Shown here: in pieces, positions 12,963 through 20,180 of the stretch
Layout: every line of letters starts with the position of its first letter
Numbering within the stretch: the first letter of the stretch is position 1
NCBI GenBank assembly: GCA_964370045.1
Contig: CAYJGZ010000023.1
Coordinates: 1-24,023 of the forward strand
Source of the DNA: JAAYCI01 sp964370045
GTDB taxonomy: Bacteria > Bacillota > Clostridia > Oscillospirales > Ruminococcaceae
Length of the DNA: 24,023 nt
Direction of reading: 5' to 3'
Notes under the pieces: model-generated
What the model was told of the DNA's origin: nothing
The model's input: the letters and a program-made list of their open reading frames with translations, nothing else
Database searches by the model: none
Made by a program: the position numbers and the translations under genes

Positions 12963-15918
12963 AGCCACCCAGCTGCTGTGTGAGCCACGAGCTTTGGCTG
13001 TTCATCTGCGCAATGTACTCCTCCATCGCATTAAACTGGCTCCAATATCTGTCATACTCACTCCAGTAGCGGTTTTCCAGCGTGAGAAGTTGCTCGTCCA
13101 GCTCCGCAATCTGCTTGTAAATGGAAGAGTCCGAATCCAGTGCGTTCGCACCTGCTACCGACACAAGGCTACCGGGGTTTGAGTAGCTGCTGCGCACTGC
13201 GTTGTTGATGGCCTCATTCACCTGCTCCATCACGCCGCCCGTTCCGGCAAGTAGGTTGCGCACCGCATCGGGGTCGCTCTCAATCATAGCACGCAGGTCA
13301 TCCACACTCTCTATGCTGAAGTTGCCGTCTTCTGCGTAAAAGCTTGTGGATATACCAAGGTCGTAAATCGCAATGCTGCTTCCCTCGGGATGCGTGTACA
13401 TAGCCGAACGCAACGACTGCAAAACATCCCCAAGGGTGGAGTCACTGCGCAAAAGTCCCTCTTTGGCCTTTTCCTCCCAAAGTTCAATCTCATTGTCGGA
13501 CATTCCGCTCTTCTGCTCATCCGTCAAAGGCGGATAATCCTTGTATGTTGTGTCTGCTTTGTACATCTCGTTGATAAAGTTTATCGTCTCGTTGTACGTA
13601 TCAACGAATTCTTGCAGGCCTTCCACAATTTGGTCGGTATCCCTCGTCACGGTTATGCGAGAGGAGTTATTGTAGCTGCTTGTGAGGTCTTGAGGGTCTG
13701 TGTGGGTGGTGCTGTACAGCGTGTACGCAAGCCCATCAATAGTAAAGCTGTTTGAGGCACGCTCTATTTCCGAGCCGTTTATGCTGAATACAGCATTGCT
13801 TCCCTCGTCTGTTTGCTGCAAGGCAGAGGCCGCAGGCGCATTTACCGCAACGCTCATGCTACCAAAAATATTATCAAGGTTCTCGCTGCTATCCCCTTTG
13901 CCCACTACAATTTCCATCGGAACATCAACGCCCACAATCCTAAAGCCGGATGTACGCTCGTCAAAGTTCACAAATGGAGTTTCAGGCGGAGCAGTAAGGC
14001 TTGGGTCAGCCGCAACAGCCGACGCAATTTGGCCGCTGATGGCAGAGTTGAGCCTGTCCGCAAACTGCTGCATTGTCTCATCGCCCGTAAAGCTTGCGCC
14101 GTCTATGGTAGCCTGACCGTACACCCCAAGGTCGATGGTAATCTGCGAGCCTGCGCCAAACACAATGCCCGCATCCGAAAGCTTTGCGCTACTGCTTTGT
14201 GCAAGCGTAGACTGGCGTGTGGTAAAGCCCAGCTGGCTGGTATTTGTCTCGCCATCCTGCGCAACAGCGGTTACCACCCTATCCTTGTCGTTCGCCACGA
14301 TGCTAAAGGTATTGTCATCGTTGTACACAAACTCAAGCGCCTGCTTGTCATTGGACAGTATGCCAAACGTGTTTGCAAAAGCGGTGTTCATCTCCTTTGC
14401 AAACGTCTCGTGCGTATACGGGTCCTCACTCGTAGCATCACGGGATACGGTAAACTTGTACTCCGTGCCGTCCACATCAAAAGTAAACGTGCCACCGTTG
14501 CGGATTTCCTCTTCGCTCACGGCACTTCCCGTCATGGGCATATTTATGCCGTAGCCTTGTACAGCAGAGCCGCCCTGCACGCCAAACATTACACTCAACA
14601 GGTTGCCCTCTGACTGGCTCAGCTCAAACTCATTCGAGCCTGCACCCATTTGGGAGCTTTGAATCATAAAGCGGTCTTCCGACTCGATGTAGGAAATCTT
14701 AACGCCCGCTTCGCTACTGTTTATGTCGTCTATTATCTCCCCAAGCGTCACGTCCGAATCGTACGAAAACTCCTCGCCGTTTATAGTAAAAACGTGCTTG
14801 TTTCCCTGTAGCTCCTGCGCAAAGTTCAGGTCTTTAAGCGCCATGCCGGTGTTTAGCTTGTTGGACATACCGCTCTCTATACCCAGCATGTCCATCGTCT
14901 TGTAGTCGCCCGTAATCGTCATTTTCTGGGTGCTTTGCCCCGTTGCAAAGCTAAACGTCGCATCACCCGCAAGGTCTGTGCCACTCAGCGTAACACTCGC
15001 GCCAAATTTGCGTTGCACTTCCTGCTGCATCTGGCTCAAAAGCTCCTGTGCACTTCCGCCATCTGCGGCGTATGTGCGCAGTGCGTTGATGTCCATGTGG
15101 ATGGTTTGTGTGCGGCCATCCAGGTTTATGTCGAATCCCGGCAGGTACTCGTCCGTGTCTATCTCCGCCTCAAGCGTGCCCACATAGGACATCGACTGCA
15201 TGTCCCCAAACATCGCCATGGATAGGAAAGAGCTGGAGGAAGCCGCCGAAACCGTAATACGAGCGTCGGGGTTTGTCGCATTGATTTGCAGCTTGTTGTT
15301 CACAAAGCTCGCCGTGGCAACGTTTCCGTTTGCCGCAAATACCTCGTTCAGCTGCTCCACCACTTCACTTTGGGTCTTGCCGCCAAACTTTGCCGCAACA
15401 TCCGTAATAACCATGTTGGTATCGCCCACTTTAATGGTCATGTTGGAGGCCGTACCGCTGTGCTCATCCACTATTTTTTGTGCGGCATCCCTGCTGAGTA
15501 CACCCTGCACATCACCCGTAGCATCCGTCTGCGTCTTAGAGGTGCGAGCGGTGGCAAGCTGCTTTATATAATCCATCGTAACAGAGCCGGTATTCGCACT
15601 GCTGGAAGCCGTCACCGAAAAAGCCTGCGGCATATCAGCCGCCGTGCTCACGCTGGTGTTCATTGTGTTGTAAAAAGAGTTGGACAAAAGGTTCGTTGAG
15701 GAGGTAAAGCTCAAAAAGCTACTCTGCAAGGTGCTTAGCTTTGCCATAACCTCACGATACATAGACTGTTCATACTCCAGCACAGTCTTTTTCTGCAAAG
15801 TGCTGTCAATTTTCAGCTGGGTTCCGGACAGCATACCCTCCACCATCGACTGTGTATCCATGCCCGACACAATCCCGGACAAACCATAGCTTGAAGCACT
15901 CAATGAATTGATTGCCAT
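12961..15918 (-). CDS. fliD: Filament cap protein FliD, extra long
   Basis: FliD pentamers cap the filament tip and promote flagellin insertion. The N-terminal FliD_N domain is clear (SSYGLSGIVSGMDTQSMVEGML, then a helix with KKTVLEYEQSMYREVMAKL). The C-terminal domain carries IVEGLQEFVDTYNETINFI, the Firmicutes signature YPPLTDEQKSGM...EIELWEEKAKEGLLRSD (from about residue 790) and the end coiled coil. At 985 residues it is roughly twice the length of Bacillus FliD, the extra sequence being Ser/Thr/Asp-rich beta domains in the surface-exposed middle. ATG 15918 is preceded by GGAAGGAAG, and a sigma-28 promoter lies about 90 bases upstream. Confidence 0.96.
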   Translation of the reverse strand: MAINSLSASSYGLSGIVSGMDTQSMVEGMLSGTQLKIDSTLQKKTVLEYEQSMYREVMAKLSTLQSSFLSFTSSTNLLSNSFYNTMNTSVSTAADMPQAFSVTASSSANTGSVTMDYIKQLATARTSKTQTDATGDVQGVLSRDAAQKIVDEHSGTASNMTIKVGDTNMVITDVAAKFGGKTQSEVVEQLNEVFAANGNVATASFVNNKLQINATNPDARITVSAASSSSFLSMAMFGDMQSMSYVGTLEAEIDTDEYLPGFDINLDGRTQTIHMDINALRTYAADGGSAQELLSQMQQEVQRKFGASVTLSGTDLAGDATFSFATGQSTQKMTITGDYKTMDMLGIESGMSNKLNTGMALKDLNFAQELQGNKHVFTINGEEFSYDSDVTLGEIIDDINSSEAGVKISYIESEDRFMIQSSQMGAGSNEFELSQSEGNLLSVMFGVQGGSAVQGYGINMPMTGSAVSEEEIRNGGTFTFDVDGTEYKFTVSRDATSEDPYTHETFAKEMNTAFANTFGILSNDKQALEFVYNDDNTFSIVANDKDRVVTAVAQDGETNTSQLGFTTRQSTLAQSSSAKLSDAGIVFGAGSQITIDLGVYGQATIDGASFTGDETMQQFADRLNSAISGQIASAVAADPSLTAPPETPFVNFDERTSGFRIVGVDVPMEIVVGKGDSSENLDNIFGSMSVAVNAPAASALQQTDEGSNAVFSINGSEIERASNSFTIDGLAYTLYSTTHTDPQDLTSSYNNSSRITVTRDTDQIVEGLQEFVDTYNETINFINEMYKADTTYKDYPPLTDEQKSGMSDNEIELWEEKAKEGLLRSDSTLGDVLQSLRSAMYTHPEGSSIAIYDLGISTSFYAEDGNFSIESVDDLRAMIESDPDAVRNLLAGTGGVMEQVNEAINNAVRSSYSNPGSLVSVAGANALDSDSSIYKQIAELDEQLLTLENRYWSEYDRYWSQFNAMEEYIAQMNSQSSWLTQQLGG

Positions 15919-15998
15919 AATATTCTTCCTTCCGTTTCGGTGTTACTTTGGTGCGAAACCCACATCTATTGCCGCAATGGGACAACGCTCTGTTTATT

Positions 15999-16025
15999 TA
16001 TTCGGCTGTACTCACAAAACATTTA
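15999..16025 (-). promoter_or_regulatory. Sigma-28 (SigD) promoter of fliD-fliS
   Basis: On the minus strand TAAA (16022-16025), a spacer of exactly 15 bases, then GCCGAATA (15999-16006). This matches the SigD/FliA consensus TAAA-N15-GCCGATAA/T very closely. It lies in the 226-base gap between the FliT-like gene and fliD, which fits late (class III) expression of the cap protein. Confidence 0.78.
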
Positions 16026-16144
16026 GGGCAATATGGCATTATTAGCACCCATATCCCCCACATTCTTGAATTTTGTCACATTGCACAAATTTCACAAGCC
16101 ACAAGCGGCCTTGCTCCCCTTAATATACACCCTTGCCATTGTAG

Positions 16145-16615
16145 CTACGCTTTATCCGTCATGAGCGGCCTTACGCTTGTGCGAGGTGTCAAGTCGGTGA
16201 GATATTTTTTTATTTTTGGCAGGTTTTGCTTTTCACGAATGCTTTTAAGGCTATCCTCCCGCAGGCCCTGTAGTCTTGCCACCACCTGCTTTTCGGTTTG
16301 CGCTATTCTGTTCGCCACACTTTGCACCCCCTGCGCCGCATAATAAACACAGTGGTACTCCCCCGGCACCCGCTCAAAGCTCACTTTTGCCAGCGCCGTA
16401 TTCATCAGTAGCTCCTTGTCGGGGCAGTCATCACAAAGCCGTGCGATGCCCTCTGCCATTTCATCTATCTCATTTGCTAAATTTGCACGCTGTATGATAT
16501 AATGTTCCACATCATCCACACCACAATCCAGCATGGACAGCGTTGCCTGCTCGTATTTTAGAAACTTTTCCTTCTTTGCCTCAATCAATCTGCACAGTGA
16601 TACGCTTATATCCAT
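16145..16615 (-). CDS. Probable flagellar export chaperone (FlgN/FliT-like)
   Basis: A 156-residue helical, soluble protein without signal peptide or membrane segment. The first 60 residues (LIEAKKEKFLKYEQATLSML, DVEHYIIQRANLANEIDEMAEGI) have the helix-'RANLANEID'-helix pattern seen in FlgN/FliT chaperones, and a basic helix closes it (KSIREKQNLPKIKKYL). The position directly upstream of fliD suggests FliD as client, although FliT normally lies downstream of fliS. Five cysteines in the first half are unusual for this class. ATG 16615 has AAGGGG 7 bases upstream. The chaperone role is inference from pattern and place. Confidence 0.55.
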   Translation of the reverse strand: MDISVSLCRLIEAKKEKFLKYEQATLSMLDCGVDDVEHYIIQRANLANEIDEMAEGIARLCDDCPDKELLMNTALAKVSFERVPGEYHCVYYAAQGVQSVANRIAQTEKQVVARLQGLREDSLKSIREKQNLPKIKKYLTDLTPRTSVRPLMTDKA

Positions 16616-16698
16616 CAGCTTTCCCCTTTACTTATCTCATACGTCATTTTTCACAAAACAATAGCACTTATCCCACCCTCTACGGAAAGGAGCACGCC

Positions 16699-17295
16699 TT
16701 GAATTACCAGCCATTTTTCGCACGCCTGCGCACAAGCTACAACGACATATGCGAGTACGGCAGTGGCACATTCGGCTCTGATGCGGACGTGGTGGACTTC
16801 AGCGGCGACTTTGTGCCGCTCATTCCGCTGGGCACGCCCGCCACAATAGAGTGGATGCTGGGCGAGCAGGCTATTGCCTCCTACGAGGGGCAGGTGTACC
16901 TTTCCTCCCCAACACTACTGCGCATAGTGCAGGCAGACACAGAGCTCACCCGTCCCGCACGCACCATCCTCGCCACCAACACAAAGCTCCTTGCCGAAAT
17001 CATCCCGCTTCACTCGGGCGAATATGCCCGTGTGCATCGGCCTGCGGCGGCGCAGATAGTCTACCTCTCGCAAACGCACATCACGCTGCGCTGCAGCGAT
17101 ATACTAAAGGAAAACCAGCGCCTTTTGCTGGGTGTCGAGGTAGATTTCCTCACACTTCATCAGCTTGCGTTGCAGGTGCAACACCGCATACTCATGCGCC
17201 GAGGCGAAGCTCTTTTTATATGCGAGGTACAGCACTGCTCCAACGACAACCTTATTGCGCTCTCCGCTTACAGCGCACGGCTCGAACAGCTTTAG
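16699..17295 (+). CDS. Putative degenerate PilZ/YcgR-like protein
   Basis: The only plus-strand gene inside the flagellar cluster; 198 residues, soluble, no signal peptide. The N-terminal half (FSGDFVPLIPLGTPATIEWM, ASYEGQVYLSSPTLLRIVQ) resembles the YcgR-type N-terminal beta barrel. The second half has PilZ-like strand spacing (AQIVYLSQTHITLRCS, ENQRLLLGVEVDF, LQVQHRILMRRGEALFICEV), but the c-di-GMP residues RxxxR and D/NxSxxG are not evident. It may therefore not bind c-di-GMP. The start is inferred to be TTG 16699, because AAAGGAG stands 6 bases before it and no better ATG exists. It occupies the place where hag lies in Bacillus and ends at an intrinsic terminator. Existence of the gene is well supported; function is uncertain. 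Confidence 0.6.
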   Translation: MNYQPFFARLRTSYNDICEYGSGTFGSDADVVDFSGDFVPLIPLGTPATIEWMLGEQAIASYEGQVYLSSPTLLRIVQADTELTRPARTILATNTKLLAEIIPLHSGEYARVHRPAAAQIVYLSQTHITLRCSDILKENQRLLLGVEVDFLTLHQLALQVQHRILMRRGEALFICEVQHCSNDNLIALSAYSARLEQL

Positions 17296-17321
17296 TACAC
17301 AATACCAAAAATAATAAACAA

Positions 17322-17366
17322 CCGAAACAGGCTTTTCCCAAACGCTTGTCTCGGTTTATTTTTTTT
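17322..17366. terminator. Intrinsic terminator between the PilZ-like gene and csrA, probably bidirectional
   Basis: CCGAAACAGGC pairs with GCTTGTCTCGG (one mismatch, one G-U) and is followed by TTTATTTTTTTT on the plus strand. Read on the minus strand the same stem is followed by a T-rich stretch, so it can also end the fliW-csrA transcript. Confidence 0.85.
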
Positions 17367-17435
17367 GTCACATACTCAGAGGCTCGCCGTTTCACCTATA
17401 ATTAACATCCCTGTGCATTACACATATGGCATCCG

Positions 17436-17693
17436 CTACTTTTTTTCCGCCTCGCCGCTTATGCCTTTTCCACCAAGCCCTTTTGCCAGCGCACGCAGCG
17501 CACTCACGTCTGTTTTTTCAGCCGCTTGTACATTTTGGCGCATCGTTTGGGAAAGCTCACTGCGTAGCACCTTCACATCACGGGGCGCATCAATGCCCAC
17601 CCGCACCTTATCGCCGGATATTTCGGTGATGGTTATCTCAATATTATCACCTATGGCAAAGCCCTGCCCCGTCTTTCGTGTTAAAATCAGCAT
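17436..17693 (-). CDS. csrA: Translational regulator CsrA
   Basis: RNA-binding dimer that recognises A(N)GGA sequences and, in Bacillus, blocks translation of flagellin mRNA until FliW removes it. The 85-residue product begins MLILTRKTGQGFAIGDNI and contains VRVGIDAPRDVKVLRSEL, with the RNA-contact residues R6 and the Arg of VLRSEL present. A 20-residue tail rich in Lys, Gly and Glu extends beyond the usual 60-75 residue core. ATG 17693 overlaps the fliW stop codon as TAATG, so the two are translationally coupled. Confidence 0.97.
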   Translation of the reverse strand: MLILTRKTGQGFAIGDNIEITITEISGDKVRVGIDAPRDVKVLRSELSQTMRQNVQAAEKTDVSALRALAKGLGGKGISGEAEKK

Positions 17694-18121
17694 TACTGCT
17701 CCCCCTCCTCAAAAAGGCTTAGGCGGATAGGGTATTCCGCATCCAAAAGCACCTGGGCGGCGGACTGATTTTTAGGATTTATGAAGATGGGGCTTTTTAG
17801 GTTGACGGTGGTCTTTTTGAAGTCCTGCGGCACCACCGCAATCACCCGCACAATAGGCACATCGCTAAGCTGTAATAGCGCCCTTACCTCATCGCTCACC
17901 TCAGGGCTGTAGCTAAGGCCAATCTCCTCGGGGTCCAAAAGCACAAAGCACACCTGCGCATCTTCTATCGACTGTAGCCACAAAAGCCCGGGGCCTGTGT
18001 CTTCATCGCTCAGGATAACATACTTGCAAAATTCCTCAAAGCCGAATATAGGCGCACGAAACTCCACAAGTGCCTGCTCATCCAGCTCCATCTTTCCAAA
18101 ATCTCGTGTCTCAATAATCAT
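17693..18121 (-). CDS. fliW: Flagellar assembly factor FliW
   Basis: FliW binds flagellin and also binds and inhibits CsrA, so that flagellin is made only when export is working. The 142-residue product has the family pattern: FGKMELDEQALVEFRAPIFGFEEFCKYVIL near the start, LLWLQSIEDAQVCFVLLDP, and the end AEYPIRLSLF. ATG 18121 has AAAGGA 7 bases upstream; an in-frame TTG at 18142 is rejected because the ribosome site lies inside that extension. The csrA start overlaps its stop. A terminator upstream (18258-18301) implies that fliW-csrA has its own promoter in 18122-18257, but no strong one was found. Confidence 0.97.
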   Translation of the reverse strand: MIIETRDFGKMELDEQALVEFRAPIFGFEEFCKYVILSDEDTGPGLLWLQSIEDAQVCFVLLDPEEIGLSYSPEVSDEVRALLQLSDVPIVRVIAVVPQDFKKTTVNLKSPIFINPKNQSAAQVLLDAEYPIRLSLFEEGEQ

Positions 18122-18257
18122 AAAGCATTCCTTTGCGCTCAAAATTTCAAATCAAGTTACCACCTGCAATAGCACGCACAATGCCTATTCGCTCACCTAT
18201 CCTTTTCAATCAAAGTGAGCAAACTTCCTGCACAGCACCGCGCTCTTTGCCTAACGC

Positions 18258-18301
18258 AAAAAACAAAAGGCCATACGGAAACACAAAATTTCCGCACGGC
18301 C
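18258..18301 (-). terminator. Rho-independent terminator after the DUF6470 gene
   Basis: On the minus strand GGCCGTGCGGAAA pairs along all 13 positions (two G-U) with TTTCCGTATGGCC around a 7-base loop, followed by TTTTGTTTTTT. It begins 8 bases after the stop codon of the DUF6470 gene and would end the flgM-flgN-flgK-flgL transcript. Confidence 0.85.
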
Positions 18302-18309
18302 GTACAAAA

Positions 18310-18903
18310 CTAAGCCTGCGCCTCAAAGTTTGGGTCGGCACTGGGCGGAACATACATAAATCCCCCAACATACTCAATATCAATGGAAGCGTACTGAGTG
18401 AAATTGAGGCCGAAAGAGCCGGGTGTGAAGTCAAGGCGAGCCCTTCCTATATTCCAGTCGGTTTGCATTTCGCCCGCTTTGTAGTCCATGGCTAAATTCG
18501 CAGGTATGTAGTGAATATCCACCGGCGATACAGGCACAAGCACAAGCTCGCCTTTGTTGTGCGCTATGCTTTTGCTCCACAGCGCATCGGGGATGCTCAC
18601 ACCCTCGTAGAACTTGGCCATTTGGTTGCCTATTTCCACATAATCCCTTGTGGCTTTCAGCGCCGCTTCTTTACCCTCTTCTCCCTCAAAGGTGGCACGG
18701 TCCACCACGCCCTTAAAGCCCATGTCACTGCGCCTGCGCACGGTGTTCATCTCAAGGCGTCCTGCCTGGTGGCGCATGTTCAGCTCCGCCCGTGAGGTAC
18801 TCCTGTCCGTTGTGGGGTTATCCTGGCTAATCTCAAGGCGCGCATTTGTTATTTCATACTCATACTGCGCATATGTCGTTGTAATCTCAAGTAGTGGCCG
18901 CAC
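18310..18903 (-). CDS. DUF6470 (YviE-like) flagellar locus protein
   Basis: A 197-residue protein of the family that lies between flgL and fliW in many Firmicutes (yviE in Bacillus subtilis). It starts MRPLLEITTTYAQYEYEITNARLEISQ, a repeated beta-type pattern common in this family. A helical segment follows (AALKATRDYVEIGNQMAKF), and the C-terminus is aromatic, rich in Tyr and Pro (FTPGSFGLNF, YVGGFMYVPP). No signal peptide or membrane segment is seen. The role is not established. The start is GTG 18903, with AGGGGTGA 6 bases upstream and no better ATG. It is the last gene before a terminator. Confidence 0.85.
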   Translation of the reverse strand: MRPLLEITTTYAQYEYEITNARLEISQDNPTTDRSTSRAELNMRHQAGRLEMNTVRRRSDMGFKGVVDRATFEGEEGKEAALKATRDYVEIGNQMAKFYEGVSIPDALWSKSIAHNKGELVLVPVSPVDIHYIPANLAMDYKAGEMQTDWNIGRARLDFTPGSFGLNFTQYASIDIEYVGGFMYVPPSADPNFEAQA

Positions 18904-19002
18904 GTAACATCACCCCTATCAAAGCTAAATCCATACTGCATCTCGGCTTGCCATATATCTTTACAGCCTTATGCTGCTTTTGCGCCAAAAAGCCGCACAA
19001 AG

Positions 19003-20037
19003 CTATCTCATAAACTCAAATATTGTCTGCGGAAGTATCTTGCTGCCCAGCTGCAACGTCACAAGCCAGCTCATCTCATACTCTTTGTTGTTTATTATTT
19101 CGGCCGAAAGGTCCACACCCTCAAGCTCGTTTTGGGTTTCCACAAGATTTATGTACTCAAGGTCCAGCCGTGCGGCGGTATCCTCCAGTGTCACCATGCG
19201 TGTGCCCACCTCTGTGGTGGCAGTGAGCATAAAGTTCATCGTGTCGGGTATTGCGTCCAGCTCGCTGCCCAGCTTATCCACATTGCCCGTCTGCAAGCTG
19301 TTTACCATACTGCCCAAAAGGCTGTATGCGTTCAGCGGCACGCCGTCCTCGTTCAGTCCATAGCCAAAGCTCTCTACGCCGGAGTATGTGTCCCTAAACG
19401 CACTATTTGGGTCAACGTTGTCGCCGTCCATGTTAAAGCCATAGCCAATATCCACGTAGTTGTGCTGATTCCACGGAATAGGTGTGTACACGCCCGTGGC
19501 AGTATCATAGGTGGACAACACCCCGTCCGCAGGGTTTTTCACAATGCTGTCAACATTTGTCCCGTTGTACGAAAGGTTTCCCGAGGCATCCGCCGAAAAC
19601 GGGGGTGAGCCGTCCGCATTGCCTGCGGCGGCAAACACATACTTGTCCGCAAACTGCGTGTTCATCACCTGCAATACCTCGTCCTGCATTGCGGCTATTT
19701 CGGTGGCCAGCTTTTCACGGTCATCGTCGCTCACCGTGCCGTTAAGGCCGTATATCACACGGTCCTCTACCTTTGTCATAAGGCTCACCACCGTGCGTAT
19801 GCTATCCTCCGCCGCAGTCGCGCGCCCCTCCGCGTCCCTGATAGCCTGCTGGTAGCGCTCGTTGTCCACCACCATCTGGCGCACTTTTAGCGCACGTGCC
19901 GCATCCGGAACATTCTCGTATCCTTTATTAAACGCCCTGCCGCTCGCCATTTTATCGTTAGACTTTGCCAGCCGCTCAAGGTTTGTCTGCATTCTGCCTA
20001 TGTGCGTGCGGCTCAGCATTTGGTGTGTAATACGCAT
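19003..20037 (-). CDS. flgL: Hook-filament junction protein FlgL
   Basis: HAP3, the outer of the two junction proteins between hook and filament. The 344-residue product has the flagellin-like N-terminal helix domain (MRITHQMLSRTHIGRMQTNLERLAKSNDKMASGR) and the C-terminal helix domain (YINLVETQNELEGVDLSAEIINNKEYEMSW). ATG 20037 has GGAGGG 8 bases upstream and MRIT is the usual start; an in-frame extension to 20094 is rejected. The leader in front forms a strong stem-loop. It follows flgK by 143 bases. Confidence 0.96.
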   Translation of the reverse strand: MRITHQMLSRTHIGRMQTNLERLAKSNDKMASGRAFNKGYENVPDAARALKVRQMVVDNERYQQAIRDAEGRATAAEDSIRTVVSLMTKVEDRVIYGLNGTVSDDDREKLATEIAAMQDEVLQVMNTQFADKYVFAAAGNADGSPPFSADASGNLSYNGTNVDSIVKNPADGVLSTYDTATGVYTPIPWNQHNYVDIGYGFNMDGDNVDPNSAFRDTYSGVESFGYGLNEDGVPLNAYSLLGSMVNSLQTGNVDKLGSELDAIPDTMNFMLTATTEVGTRMVTLEDTAARLDLEYINLVETQNELEGVDLSAEIINNKEYEMSWLVTLQLGSKILPQTIFEFMR

Positions 20038-20057
20038 TTGGTGTGCCCTCCGTTTTT

Positions 20058-20113
20058 CAAAGACGGTGTTTTTCCGCTTAGCGTCCTGTTTCAATCACAC
20101 GCTACCGTCTTTG
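20058..20113 (-). promoter_or_regulatory. Structured leader of flgL, possible CsrA target
   Basis: On the minus strand CAAAGACGGT (20104-20113) pairs perfectly with ACCGTCTTTG (20058-20067), ending 6 bases before the flgL GGAGGG. Inside, TAGCGT/ACGCTA forms a second stem whose loop contains ACAGGA, a CsrA-type A(N)GGA motif. A second GGA is in the Shine-Dalgarno site. This resembles the two-site layout of CsrA-controlled leaders, but binding is only inferred. Confidence 0.55.
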
Positions 20114-20180
20114 TATTTTAAGTGTGTGCTTCATCCCTAAAGCACATTTTTGTTCTGTTCCAAGATTTCAAAACCCCAAA

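Noticed and set aside
18122..18257. Promoter of fliW-csrA, for example AGCGAATA as sigma-28 -10 or TTGATT as sigma-A -35
   Set aside because: Each has only one acceptable half; the partner element is poor, so no promoter is called although one is expected.
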